64,000 nt of DNA from a virus: the IMG/VR virus record IMGVR_UViG_3300020596_000020, positions 1 through 64,000 of that record, one strand, 5' to 3'. Each line of letters starts with the position of its first letter. Position 1 is the stretch's first letter. Below the pieces are notes generated by a model that worked only from the letters and a program-made list of their open reading frames with translations, had not been told where the DNA came from and searched no databases. Positions 33,834-41,978 of this stretch are shown one piece after another. Made by a program: the position numbers and the translations under genes.

Positions 33834-34301
33834 TCACTTCGCGGCACCCACGACCATGATGCTGAGAGTTACGATAACCGCGCCGACGAGAACGCCTCCA
33901 CCAGCCCACAACCAAGCGTTGCCGCGGGCAGATTCGGACTTCTCCAGACGTGTCGTAAGATCCTTGATGTTATCATCGCGCTGCTCGATCGCAGCCTTCG
34001 CAATCTCACGATCACGTTTTGTGTCGGAGACGGCGTTAGCAAGTGTCTTTTCACTGTGCGCTTTCTCTTCGGCGCGCGCACGGTCTGTCTCTACTAACAT
34101 GCGCTTCGGGCAGTCCTTCGCCTCAGCAATGACGCGGGCGACAGCCTCAGGTGTGAGAAGAATGCCAGTGAAGGGGGCGAGCGCACCTTTCGTCACCGGC
34201 GTAATAACAGGGGCGATCCACGAGGTCGGCTCATCGGCAGAAGCCGTGGAAGAAAGAAAGAGAGTGAAGCTCAGTGCGAGCGAAGCGAGCAGGCAGCGCA
34301 T
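33834..34301 (-). CDS. Exported coiled-coil protein with C-terminal membrane helix
   Basis: 155 aa from ATG at 34299-34301. A signal peptide (MRCLLASLALSFTLFLSSTASA) leads to a periplasmic coiled coil (KRDREIAKAAIEQRDDNIKD) and a C-terminal membrane helix (WLWAGGGVLVGAVIVTLSIMV). A protein exported and then fixed in a membrane by its tail resembles a spanin or envelope adaptor. Two further membrane genes follow in the same operon. Confidence 0.65.
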   Translation of the reverse strand: MRCLLASLALSFTLFLSSTASADEPTSWIAPVITPVTKGALAPFTGILLTPEAVARVIAEAKDCPKRMLVETDRARAEEKAHSEKTLANAVSDTKRDREIAKAAIEQRDDNIKDLTTRLEKSESARGNAWLWAGGGVLVGAVIVTLSIMVVGAAK

Positions 34302-34341
34302 GAAACACATCATACGCAGTGACCCTAGCCTCTGCAAAGCG

Positions 34342-34476
34342 CTATTTCACGGTCAAGCGCGTTTTTTCACGTTTCACTCGCAGAGATAGGACCAATCTCC
34401 GAACGGATGCTGCACATCCGGCAATGGCGAAGAGAATACCGATAGCGCAGACGAGCGTCTCCGTCGAGGGTGTCAC
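34342..34476 (-). CDS. Very small membrane protein (44 aa)
   Basis: GTG at 34474-34476 overlaps the upstream stop (GTGA). The product has one hydrophobic stretch (TLVCAIGILFAIAGCAAS) followed by a basic tail (RRLVLSLRVKREKTR). AIAGC resembles a lipobox, which would make it a tiny outer-membrane spanin partner. However, the positive charges lie after the helix, which argues for an inner-membrane N-out orientation. Confidence 0.5.
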   Translation of the reverse strand: MTPSTETLVCAIGILFAIAGCAASVRRLVLSLRVKREKTRLTVK

Positions 34477-34862
34477 AGCTTCTGCACTTGAAAGCCTAGG
34501 ACAGCCGCGAGCTCCGCTGCGAGAGCGTCCGGGTCATCCTTATGCTTCTTGAGAATGCGATCGACTTCAACTCGTTTTTCAACATCGAGATTGGTGAGAG
34601 CCTTCTTGTACCGGTCGTCCAGCATCTTTAGAGTTTCTTCGAGACGCTGCTGATTCTCCTGATGTTCTCGAAGGCGCGTCTCTTCCGCCGCGCGAATGCG
34701 TTCGATCTCCTCTGAGTGTCGCTTGTTGATGGCGTTGATCTGGTTCGCCATGTCAGAAGGGCCCTTAGCGAAGACAACCATCGCGAGCACGCCCGCAACA
34801 ACCGCGAAGAAGAGCCAAGCATATCTTTTGATGTACGTCCAGGCAATGCTCAGTGTGATCAT
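34473..34862 (-). CDS. Spanin-like membrane protein
   Basis: 129 aa. One N-terminal membrane helix (YAWLFFAVVAGVLAMVVF) is followed by a long charged coiled coil (NKRHSEEIERIRAAEETRLR). That is the topology of an inner-membrane spanin (Rz-like), which helps disrupt the outer membrane during lysis. A small GTG gene is coupled directly after it, as Rz1-like genes often are. Assignment is by topology only. Confidence 0.55.
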   Translation of the reverse strand: MITLSIAWTYIKRYAWLFFAVVAGVLAMVVFAKGPSDMANQINAINKRHSEEIERIRAAEETRLREHQENQQRLEETLKMLDDRYKKALTNLDVEKRVEVDRILKKHKDDPDALAAELAAVLGFQVQKL

Positions 34863-35161
34863 CAGTTCATCATCCGTTTCCGTTGGGCAAGCTCGTCGAG
34901 CGTCTCGCCTTCCGCTTCCTGAGACTGCATCTGGTCGTCCTCAATGTTGCTCTCGGCCGTGAGGTAACTGCAGATGTCGTCGATCTCGCGCTTGTTACTG
35001 ATCAAGATCTTCGTCAGGTCGATGCAACTCTTTTGCACACCGCTCACCGCTTGTGCGATCCGCAAGATCTGGCTTTCGAGAGTGATCACATGCTCCTTCA
35101 GCGCCGTATTCTCCTCGGACGCCTCAAGTAACATTTTGAATTTCTTGTCCCAAATGCTCAT
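34862..35161 (-). CDS. Small coiled-coil protein
   Basis: 99 aa (MSIWDKKFKMLLEASEENTA), helical with ENTALKEHVITLESQILRIA forming a coiled coil. The stop of the upstream gene overlaps its start by 4 nt. Function unknown. Confidence 0.6.
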   Translation of the reverse strand: MSIWDKKFKMLLEASEENTALKEHVITLESQILRIAQAVSGVQKSCIDLTKILISNKREIDDICSYLTAESNIEDDQMQSQEAEGETLDELAQRKRMMN

Positions 35162-35439
35162 GTGTCGTCGCTCTCTAACATGTCATAAAGTAGGTCGCTG
35201 TCGACCTGTGACAGAGCGCCGCGCTCGATCCGTTCGTGAAGCTTCCCGTTGTATTTGAGTCTCGCGAGCTCGTCAAGGATAGAGATAGCGCGATCATCGC
35301 CTTCTGCGACTAGTGCGACGAAGCCACCCAGCGTGTCCTGCAACGTCAGTTGTCGCTCGAACGTCGCCACCTTGGTTTTAACGTACGATGATTGTGGTAG
35401 AAGCACATGGATGTTCCGCTTCGCTCCGAACTTCTTCAA
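35158..35439 (-). CDS. Small unknown protein
   Basis: 93 aa (MKKFGAKRNIHVLLPQSSYV), beta then helical with DRAISILDELARLKYNG. 4-nt overlaps on both sides. No recognised domain. Confidence 0.65.
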   Translation of the reverse strand: MKKFGAKRNIHVLLPQSSYVKTKVATFERQLTLQDTLGGFVALVAEGDDRAISILDELARLKYNGKLHERIERGALSQVDSDLLYDMLESDDT

Positions 35440-36269
35440 GGGGCGCCGGTGCCTGAACCGCCGCTAGCTGCCGACGGCGCGCCGCCCCCGCCAGGCGCTC
35501 CGCCTGCGCCGGCCGCGGCAGGGCGGTCAGCGAAGCGTTCGCCTTCGAGATCACGTTCCGACTCCAATTCGATGTCGAAGTTCGCACCGAGGACTTGTTT
35601 GAAGTTCTCGGCGGCGTCGGGGCCATACTTCTTCGCGACGTGGTTGTAAGCGCGGCGTGCGATGGTCGCCTTCATGTCGATCAGTGTGTCGGTACGGTCG
35701 ACAAGGGTCGCGATGTCGCTTGCAAAGTCGGTCGCTGAAAACTGTTGCTCCTTCTCAGGATCCGTCGGGTCCATCTCCATATTCGCGGTGCCGGTCGCGT
35801 CGAGCGTCTCGCTCGCCTTCTGAAAGTAGCCGTCGAGCGCAACATCGATTGAATCGTTGGCAATCTGCTGGACGTCGCCAGGTTGGATCTCTGGCTCCTC
35901 GGCAAGCATCCGACGGCCACGTGTGAGCTCCTCAGTGACGAGCTGCGCCAGACGTGAGGCCACAGCGGTCTGGTAGACAGTGACACCCTCGAGCATCTCA
36001 AGACTCTCGGCGACGACTTCGTCCTGCGCGGCCGTGTCTACGTTCTCCAAGAACAGCTCAGCAGCTAACTGAATACGATCGAGGTTCTCAACCATCTCGC
36101 GGCGCGTCACGGTGTGAGTGCATCGGTCGGCGATGTTGTAGAGATGTTTGTCGATGCGTGTGACGATGGCACGAACACTCGACAGAGACGCCATGTACGG
36201 GTCGTTCAGGGCTTCCCGTAGTGAGCTAGCGAGTCGGTTGATCTCAGACTTAATTTCGCTGACTTTCAT
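35436..36269 (-). CDS. Virion-type protein with Gly/Ala-rich tail
   Basis: 277 aa. The N-terminus INRLASSLREALNDPYMASL includes an LREAL helix like those in the neighbouring virion proteins. A helical middle region follows, then a long Gly/Ala/Pro-rich tail (about 247-277). Directly downstream of the SOD-like gene with a 4-nt overlap. Probably structural or scaffolding. Confidence 0.6.
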   Translation of the reverse strand: MKVSEIKSEINRLASSLREALNDPYMASLSSVRAIVTRIDKHLYNIADRCTHTVTRREMVENLDRIQLAAELFLENVDTAAQDEVVAESLEMLEGVTVYQTAVASRLAQLVTEELTRGRRMLAEEPEIQPGDVQQIANDSIDVALDGYFQKASETLDATGTANMEMDPTDPEKEQQFSATDFASDIATLVDRTDTLIDMKATIARRAYNHVAKKYGPDAAENFKQVLGANFDIELESERDLEGERFADRPAAAGAGGAPGGGGAPSAASGGSGTGAP

Positions 36270-37027
36270 CCCATCACCTCTTTCACGGCAGTGACTCGCT
36301 TGAAGCGGTCTTCGATGACTTCCCAGTTTAACTCACGCATCATCGCGGTCAAGTAACCCTTCTTGTCACCGGCGTAGTCACGCACATAAGCGTGTTCCCA
36401 GAGATCGATGACGATGATCGGCAGAATGCCCACCGGAACTCCTTGATCGTGACTGTCGATCGTCACATTAATCAACCGCTTGAGAAACAAACTGTACCCA
36501 CAGACAACCCAACCAGACCGCGACGCGAGCGCTGCGGCCATGAAGTCCTTCATCCACGCGTCGAAAGTGCCCCAATCGCGAGACAGGTAGATGTACGAGT
36601 CCGAGTCCTGGAAGAGCTCCGAGTTGAGATCGAAACAGTTCGCAAAGAAGAGCTCATGCAGGTAGGTCGCGTTGAGATTGTAGACCTCGTCCTTCTTTAC
36701 CGAGCGGTACGCGGAGTGCGCCGAGCTGACGTTCTCTTTGTCGGCTGCGTCGACCTCAGCGCTGACGCGAGTCAGTAGCTCGGTATAGGACTTATAAAGC
36801 TGCTCGTGATGCTTCTTGGCCGGCTCAGATAGGTGATTAGTCGTCATGGAGTACGACTTGTTCTGCGCCACATAGGCCTCGTCAAGGAACGAACTCTTCG
36901 ATTGCGCGGTCTTCCTGTCTTTGCCACGAATCTCGGCCGCGACCTCCTTGACGCATGCCGCAGCGAGGTCAGAGATGTCGGCGTCGCTAAACTCCGGGAT
37001 GTGCAACTTAGTCAAGATCGAACCCAC
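36266..37027 (-). CDS. Fe/Mn superoxide dismutase-like protein
   Basis: 253 aa. The pattern of Fe/Mn SOD is clear: an N-terminal helix with AKKHHEQLYKSY, a second helix with NATYLHELFF, a core strand WGTFDAWMKDFMAAALA, and the C-terminal motif IVIDLWEHAYVRDYAGDKKG. Candidate metal ligands are His73 or His74, His124, Asp208 and His212, so all four are kept. About 60 extra N-terminal residues precede the domain. The start is uncertain (GTG at 37027 or TTG at 37015). It lies among virion-type genes, so a structural role for the fold is possible; catalysis is not proven. Confidence 0.8.
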   Translation of the reverse strand: MGSILTKLHIPEFSDADISDLAAACVKEVAAEIRGKDRKTAQSKSSFLDEAYVAQNKSYSMTTNHLSEPAKKHHEQLYKSYTELLTRVSAEVDAADKENVSSAHSAYRSVKKDEVYNLNATYLHELFFANCFDLNSELFQDSDSYIYLSRDWGTFDAWMKDFMAAALASRSGWVVCGYSLFLKRLINVTIDSHDQGVPVGILPIIVIDLWEHAYVRDYAGDKKGYLTAMMRELNWEVIEDRFKRVTAVKEVMG

Positions 37028-37304
37028 TTTCCAGTTGTTGATCGGAGACGTTGACCGTCTGCCCGGTGGGGTCGAGGAGGATCACGGAGTCAGGCCCCAC
37101 AGCCTTGACAGTGTAGAGGCGGCCGTACGGCTTGTCTCGGACCTTCAATCCGGGGGTGATGATCTTCTTCTCAGTGCCGCCGACGTTCATGTTGACGTCA
37201 ATGTTCTCAGTGAGCGAAGGCATCTCAACGCGCAAGGCGTCGAGTTGCTTCGCTCGCTCCTCTCGAAGGAGCTTGAGAATCACGTCAGAATCAAGCTTGT
37301 TCAT
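37008..37304 (-). CDS. Unknown protein
   Basis: 98 aa from ATG at 37302-37304 (MNKLDSDVILKLLREERAKQ). A helical N-terminus is followed by a small beta part with YTVKAVGPDSVILLDPTGQT. It overlaps the SOD-like start. The longer frame to 37364 enters the terminator and is rejected. Confidence 0.65.
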   Translation of the reverse strand: MNKLDSDVILKLLREERAKQLDALRVEMPSLTENIDVNMNVGGTEKKIITPGLKVRDKPYGRLYTVKAVGPDSVILLDPTGQTVNVSDQQLESGFDLD

Positions 37305-37348
37305 GCTACACGATAGATACGAAGTCTTCGTCAGAAGGGATAAAACCA

Positions 37349-37375
37349 GAACAGGTGGAATCATTCCATCTGTTC
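37349..37375 (-). terminator. Intrinsic terminator candidate
   Basis: A 12-bp stem (GAACAGATGGAA/TTCCACCTGTTC, one G-U pair) with a TGA loop is followed by TGGTTTTATCC on the minus strand. It lies in the 179-bp gap after the dCMP deaminase gene (stop at 37484) and before the 98-aa gene starting at 37304. It likely ends the deaminase transcript. Confidence 0.65.
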
Positions 37376-37483
37376 AAGCTGCGGGATTCTATGTGCCCAT
37401 TTCGGGTTATAGCGTGCCCGACAGCTGAATTTTGATATAGTGGAACTTGTCCGCGTGACCGCCCCAATCGATGACAAATGTGT

Positions 37484-38074
37484 TCATAAATTTCCGGTCC
37501 CCAGGTCGGCGTACTTCACAACCTCGATGCCTGAAGCACACAGAATCACAAGACCTTCATTGTTTCTGTAACTTTCGAGGTACACGACGCGACTAACTCC
37601 TCGATTGACGAGGATCTTCGCGCACATCTTGCAGGGCTGAGTCGTCACGAAACAGACCGAGTCATGCAGGTCGTCTCGAGACTTTGTGAGCGCGTTTACC
37701 TCGGCATGAATGCACCCGCAGTTGCCAGGTTCGCAGCTATCGCAACCGTTTGGGCCGCCAGCGTAGCTGCCGTTGTAACCGGAACAAAGCACGCGCATCA
37801 TATTTATGTCGGTAAAGACAGCTCCAACCTGGAGACGGTCGCAGGTAGCCTGCTTCGCCATCTCACCAGCATGGATCATATATATCTGTTCTTTTCGTGG
37901 TCGGTAGCTGACAGCGTTAACGTTTGGCTTGACGTACGCGACAAGCTTCTCGGGCACAATGATCAGTTTTTTCGCAGGCAACCCCGTAGCCGCCTCAAGT
38001 GCTGCATCGATCGCTTGACGCACCTCGGGTTCAAGGTCGCACGAATTACTCTTGAAGGAGTTTTTCTCGGTCAC
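37484..38074 (-). CDS. dCMP deaminase
   Basis: 196 aa. Zinc motifs of the cytidine/deoxycytidylate deaminase family are present: CIHAEVNAL (HxE) and TTQPCKMCAKIL (PCxxC). An extra Cys-rich stretch (GPNGCDSCEPGNCG) matches the second zinc region found in phage T4-type dCMP deaminases. It converts dCMP to dUMP, feeding thymidylate synthase at 40008. A terminator follows. Confidence 0.92.
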   Translation of the reverse strand: MTEKNSFKSNSCDLEPEVRQAIDAALEAATGLPAKKLIIVPEKLVAYVKPNVNAVSYRPRKEQIYMIHAGEMAKQATCDRLQVGAVFTDINMMRVLCSGYNGSYAGGPNGCDSCEPGNCGCIHAEVNALTKSRDDLHDSVCFVTTQPCKMCAKILVNRGVSRVVYLESYRNNEGLVILCASGIEVVKYADLGTGNL

Positions 38075-38193
38075 GTTGTCACCGTCCCATCACATTAAAC
38101 ATGACGTACATGTATTCTATTAGCAATCTGCACTGGACTGTTACTCTTCCGTTCGACGTGAACTCAGCAACGTCAACTTCGAATTGTTAGACT
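38075..38193. other. Gap between deaminase and thymidine kinase
   Basis: 119 bp with a TAGAAT -10-like element near 38110 on the minus strand but no good -35 at 17 nt. Possible promoter for the deaminase gene. Only a 29-codon plus-strand frame is seen, which I do not call. Confidence 0.3.
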
Positions 38194-38754
38194 TCATACA
38201 TCCTCGAGACACGGGTGGTGCGCGCGACAACGAGGCTCGTAACTCTCCTTTCCACCAATGACGATGTCACCCACGACGTCGTCAATCTTGCGATAAGTGT
38301 AGAAGGCGTCGCGACCGCATACCGAGCACGCACTGGGGCACTTAACCACCTTTGTGGCCCATGGCAGGATCCTGGAGACCTCGTCGAACGGCTTGCAGGC
38401 GTACGACAAGTCTAGAGTCGCAACGACCACGTCAACACCGCGATTGTAGAACCAAACCAGCGTGTCGGCCACGTTATCAAGCATGAAGAGTTCGTCGACG
38501 ACGATGAGACTGTTGTTGAAGTCCTTCGCGTTGTCAAGCATGTACGTCTCGATATCACGGCCGGACTTGACACATACGGCCGGGATGGACCAACCCATGT
38601 GCGTCACGATGTTCTCGGATGAGTAGCGGTTGTCGACCGTCGGTTTGAAGGCGTGAACCTCACGACCGGCGTGACGATGCTTTTCGACCTCAAGCAGCAT
38701 CCTACTTGTCTTGCCGCCCCACATCGGTCCGCAATAAACGGTCAAATTGTTCAT
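38194..38754 (-). CDS. tdk: Thymidine kinase, TK1 type
   Basis: 186 aa. P-loop GPMWGGKTSRML, DE motif LIVVDELFML, lid/thymidine region TLDLSYACKPFDE, and a zinc site from CPSACSVCG plus EPRCRAHH. Length and order match type II (TK1) thymidine kinases. It phosphorylates thymidine to dTMP for salvage. Overlaps the small 38751 gene by 4 nt. Confidence 0.96.
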   Translation of the reverse strand: MNNLTVYCGPMWGGKTSRMLLEVEKHRHAGREVHAFKPTVDNRYSSENIVTHMGWSIPAVCVKSGRDIETYMLDNAKDFNNSLIVVDELFMLDNVADTLVWFYNRGVDVVVATLDLSYACKPFDEVSRILPWATKVVKCPSACSVCGRDAFYTYRKIDDVVGDIVIGGKESYEPRCRAHHPCLEDV

Positions 38755-38984
38755 TCCACTTTCGATCTTAGCCGCTCAGCGATGTTTATCGCGTAGGCAG
38801 CCATGTAGCCGTTGGTGTACTCAAAGCCGTCGGCTTTTTCAAGCTGTTTCATGATGAGCTCGATGTCGCCGCCGACCACGTGATCACGTAACAACAGATA
38901 TAGGAAAGCAACGAGCTTGTCGTCGCTCACCACATTGTCGGACCGGTTCTTGAGCCCCGCGTTCACTTCGTCACCAATCGACAA
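38751..38984 (-). CDS. Small unknown helical protein
   Basis: 77 aa (MSIGDEVNAGLKNRSDNVVS), helical. Positioned between thymidine kinase and the IMPDH-like gene in the nucleotide operon, overlapping both. No recognised domain. Confidence 0.65.
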   Translation of the reverse strand: MSIGDEVNAGLKNRSDNVVSDDKLVAFLYLLLRDHVVGGDIELIMKQLEKADGFEYTNGYMAAYAINIAERLRSKVE

Positions 38985-39766
38985 CGATCAGGCAGGCTCC
39001 GCACGCTCTTCGCGCCGGCTGAACAGCACAACTCGAGCAGATTCTCGCGCATAGCGTCCGCGATGGACTTGACGATGAAGTCGAGATCTTCATCTGCGGC
39101 GAACGGGCCGCCAAAGTGGACGAGCGCCGCGTCAGCCCCAGCGACAAGCGCCTTGCAGACGTCGGTCGTGCTGCTCGCCGTCGAGATGACAGGCACGTCG
39201 ATCGCACGTGAGATCGACTCGATGAGTGTGATGCGTGGAACTGAGATCCCGATCGACTCGAGCCGAATGGTGGTCGCTGCCTGCGTCGGCCCAACGAGGA
39301 TGGCGGCAGCCACCTGTAGTTCGTTCGCGAGCGCGAGCGCGTGACGCGTTGACAGCGAGCAGCCAATCACCAGCGCCTGCGCGTCGTCGGTGAGTGTGCG
39401 GATGTCGGCCATGCTGTCGGCGCGAAGCGGGTCGAAACGCTCGAACAGCTTGTAACCGAGCATTTCGACCTTGACGTTCTTATCGTTCGTGACCAGCTCA
39501 TCCTCGGTCGACGACATGTTCGCGAGCGGGATCTGCGAGGCAGGCGCGCCGGCGGTAATGAGACCGTACTTGCGACAGACTTCCTCCATCTTTGAGATGC
39601 CTTCCGGGTCGTCGTAGTAAACGATCAATGGAAGCGTCGAGTGAAGCGTCCCCAATATGAAAGAGAGATCTGGATCGGTGACCTCTTGCTCGTACGAAAC
39701 GTACTTCTCGTCGATGAAGACATTCACATCTTCGTAGTCGTACTTGTTGTTTTCGCGGTGATTCAT
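38963..39766 (-). CDS. IMPDH/GMP reductase-like barrel, catalytic Cys lost
   Basis: 267 aa from ATG at 39764-39766 (ATGA overlap with the upstream gene). The C-terminal half follows the IMPDH/GMP reductase plan: VGPTQAATTIRLESIGISVP at the active loop, then DVPVISTASSTTDVCKALVA and GADAALVHFGGPFA, then RENLLELCCSAGAKSVR. In active enzymes the loop reads GxxSxCTTR; here the catalytic Cys is replaced by Ala (QAATTIR). Its normal reaction is therefore unlikely, and it may be a binding or regulatory pseudo-enzyme. Located in a nucleotide-metabolism operon. Confidence 0.75.
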   Translation of the reverse strand: MNHRENNKYDYEDVNVFIDEKYVSYEQEVTDPDLSFILGTLHSTLPLIVYYDDPEGISKMEEVCRKYGLITAGAPASQIPLANMSSTEDELVTNDKNVKVEMLGYKLFERFDPLRADSMADIRTLTDDAQALVIGCSLSTRHALALANELQVAAAILVGPTQAATTIRLESIGISVPRITLIESISRAIDVPVISTASSTTDVCKALVAGADAALVHFGGPFAADEDLDFIVKSIADAMRENLLELCCSAGAKSVRSLPDRCRLVTK

Positions 39767-40011
39767 TCTTTCCCTCTGTCTTTCGTGATGCAAGAACACT
39801 TCACGTACCCAAGGCCTTGTTCAAAGGTTCCGAGTGATGTTACGGCGTCGACACATTGCGTCTCGCAGGCGTCGAAGTTGACACGCTTGTTGGCTTCGTA
39901 ACCGGTGTCGCAGCTAGCGAACACGAGAAACAACATAAACAGTATCACCATACCCATGAGAACGATGAAGACCGTGCCAAGGATCCGTTGCACGCTCTCC
40001 CAAAACTTCAT
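39763..40011 (-). CDS. Small membrane protein or lipoprotein
   Basis: 82 aa from ATG at 40009-40011 (overlaps the ThyA stop, ATGA). A hydrophobic helix (ILGTVFIVLMGMVILFMLFLVFASC) ends in Cys with a lipobox-like FASC, followed by a Cys-rich part. Could be a lipoprotein or single-pass protein. Function unknown; placed oddly within the nucleotide operon. Confidence 0.6.
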   Translation of the reverse strand: MKFWESVQRILGTVFIVLMGMVILFMLFLVFASCDTGYEANKRVNFDACETQCVDAVTSLGTFEQGLGYVKCSCITKDRGKE

Positions 40012-41009
40012 CGCGTCAACTCCTTGAAGCACGCAATGGACAGGCCTTCGCGGAACCATGTTTCAAGATCTGTCATTCCCAACTTCTTGGCACGATGAGC
40101 GAGCAGAATGTGCACCCAGTCTGTCCACAACACATCACTGAGCATGCGCGCCGCGCTGCCGATCTTCACGAGCTCGTCAGAGGTAGTCGCCGCTCGACCT
40201 TGCGCCTCGAAGATCATCATTTCCTCGATCGGGGGAGGGCCAGGCAATCGAGGCATTGCGTGACGCATCTGTGTCTTGCCGCTCGCGTTGGACAGGATGT
40301 CCTCACACATCTTGTAATGACGATCGTACACATGCATTGAATTGCTGGTATGATAGTAGAAGCCGAGCTCGAGACCAAGCTCCATCGCCATCATCTCCTG
40401 CATAAAGGTAAAGGCGGGGACGTCGAGCGCCGTGCCAAGGATGAGGTCGTTTGAGCGCATCTGAACGATGAGATGCAGCTTCTCATCACGGATGAAAAAT
40501 TGCAAATTGAGCGTGCATGGCATGTCCTTCACAGCCAACATACTATCCTGCGGCTGACGGATATGAATAACGCCGCGACGCGAGTCACGATCGCGAGTGA
40601 GCTCGTCCTTGACGTATTGCCACTGGTTCCAGCTGATGAGCGTGTCTGCCGAAGTCCACGCGTCATGATACTCATGCTGCTTGAAGATGCGCGCACCGTA
40701 CGCCGAGTTGGCGGTCTTGCCATCGTCGCTAATCGCCTCCCAAAACTTGCTATACGTCGAAATCCAAGCAGTTTCGTTGTTGCCCGAGATGTACCACAGG
40801 ATCTCAGCCATAACGTAATCGAGCGGGAAGTTCCGCTCAGGCACGTAGAGTAGTCTGTCACGCGGGTTCGTAATGACGAACGAGGTAAAGAGATTCTCGC
40901 GGATCTTCATGCCGCGAGGCGCCGTCTCATAGTCGTACCCCTCGTACGTCCCCTGAACTAGAGCGTAGTAGGCGTCGGTGAAACTCTCAAAAACCATCAT
41001 CTGTTGCAT
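40008..41009 (-). CDS. thyA: Thymidylate synthase (ThyA)
   Basis: 333 aa. Recognised by MPCTLNLQFFIR (catalytic Cys in PCxL), RSNDLILGTALDVPAFTFMQ and YHTSNSMHVYDRHY. These are the dUMP- and folate-binding signatures of ThyA. It makes dTMP from dUMP with methylene-tetrahydrofolate. The C-terminus is longer than in E. coli ThyA. Together with the deaminase and kinases it forms a dTTP supply pathway. Confidence 0.95.
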   Translation of the reverse strand: MQQMMVFESFTDAYYALVQGTYEGYDYETAPRGMKIRENLFTSFVITNPRDRLLYVPERNFPLDYVMAEILWYISGNNETAWISTYSKFWEAISDDGKTANSAYGARIFKQHEYHDAWTSADTLISWNQWQYVKDELTRDRDSRRGVIHIRQPQDSMLAVKDMPCTLNLQFFIRDEKLHLIVQMRSNDLILGTALDVPAFTFMQEMMAMELGLELGFYYHTSNSMHVYDRHYKMCEDILSNASGKTQMRHAMPRLPGPPPIEEMMIFEAQGRAATTSDELVKIGSAARMLSDVLWTDWVHILLAHRAKKLGMTDLETWFREGLSIACFKELTR

Positions 41010-41167
41010 GTTCGTGGTGACCTTAGTAGTCTTGAGGGCCAGAGCGTTGACTTAATGTCAGCAGCTCTTCTCACACAGCTCGTCAAGCAGCGCGCGTGTC
41101 GCTCTCATCGAGCTCGGCGGTCTCTGCTACATTCTCTTCATAATCCGCTTCCATCTGATAAACTTTA
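41010..41167. other. Gap upstream of thyA
   Basis: 158 bp. A 23-codon acidic frame (minus, 41083-41154, MEADYEENVAETAELDES) and a following TTG frame are present but too short to call. May contain the thyA operon promoter; no clear elements identified. Confidence 0.3.
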
Positions 41168-41536
41168 TCAAAGAACTTCGTCAACCTTGGCGTCAATGTT
41201 CGACAGATCACTCGAACACACCGTCGAGTTCTCGATGTAGTCTGAAGGGTTCGACTTCGTGGTTCTCATGATGCGCTCGCCTCCGAACGCTATTTCTTCA
41301 AGTTGTTCTTGTGTCATCGGAATGATGATGTCGCCAACAGCAACGTAAGGGGTTTTACAAGCGTCGAGGTTCGCGAGCATCATTGCGAGGATCGTTGATC
41401 GGAGCAGATCGACGGAATCGCAACGATTGATACTGTTGGTGTCATGCAGCCACGTGTACAACTCTAAGAGTCCTTTAGAGCTGAGCTGCAATTGAAGTTG
41501 ATGAAACTTCTGAGTCTTGTCAGGACAATTGATCAT
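41168..41536 (-). CDS. Unknown helical protein
   Basis: 122 aa, ATG start. Helical with LLELYTWLHDTNSINRCDSV and RSTILAMMLANLDACK, and TQEQLEEIAFGGERIMR near the end. No recognised domain. Confidence 0.65.
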   Translation of the reverse strand: MINCPDKTQKFHQLQLQLSSKGLLELYTWLHDTNSINRCDSVDLLRSTILAMMLANLDACKTPYVAVGDIIIPMTQEQLEEIAFGGERIMRTTKSNPSDYIENSTVCSSDLSNIDAKVDEVL

Positions 41537-41553
41537 GCGTCAATCTTAGATCT

Positions 41554-41763
41554 CTACGTGTCGATCAGTAACTCCCAACCGTCGATGCAACCGACTGTGA
41601 GAGGACACCTGAAGTACAGACCCTTGTTCAGGTCGAACCACTCCCAATTCTGGCAGTAATCCTTCCCCAGATGCAAGGACTTCCCCAGATGCAATTTCTT
41701 GATGAGATACACGAGGTCGTCGTGATACCACGACCAAACCTGACCTGCTTTGGGAGGAGTCAT
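41554..41763 (-). CDS. Small protein of the GxVW group
   Basis: 69 aa. N-terminus KAGQVWSWYHDDLVYLIKKL matches the GxVY/W pattern. A short tandem duplication gives LHLGKSLHLGKD (18-bp DNA repeat). Overlaps 41760 by 4 nt. Function unknown. Confidence 0.6.
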   Translation of the reverse strand: MTPPKAGQVWSWYHDDLVYLIKKLHLGKSLHLGKDYCQNWEWFDLNKGLYFRCPLTVGCIDGWELLIDT

Positions 41764-41978
41764 GCGACCTTCTTCCAGTAAACAGCGATGGACACACCAC
41801 GATGGAACAGATCGTCCCTCTGAATGGTGAGATGACCCCTCTGAAGGGAAAACCTCTCGGATGTGATCTCGAAGTACTCATAGATCGAGTGTCCAGGTAT
41901 GAGCGAGCGTTGAAGACTGACTATCCAAAAGAGGCGATCTTCGGCTTCCCACAGGTCACCAATCTTCACAATGTTCAA
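41760..41978 (-). CDS. Small protein of the GxLW group
   Basis: 72 aa, N-terminus VKIGDLWEAEDRLFWIVSLQ. Tandem neighbour of 41554, overlapping it, and also overlapping the epimerase stop by 4 nt. The two adjacent members suggest local duplication of this small domain. Confidence 0.6.
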   Translation of the reverse strand: MNIVKIGDLWEAEDRLFWIVSLQRSLIPGHSIYEYFEITSERFSLQRGHLTIQRDDLFHRGVSIAVYWKKVA

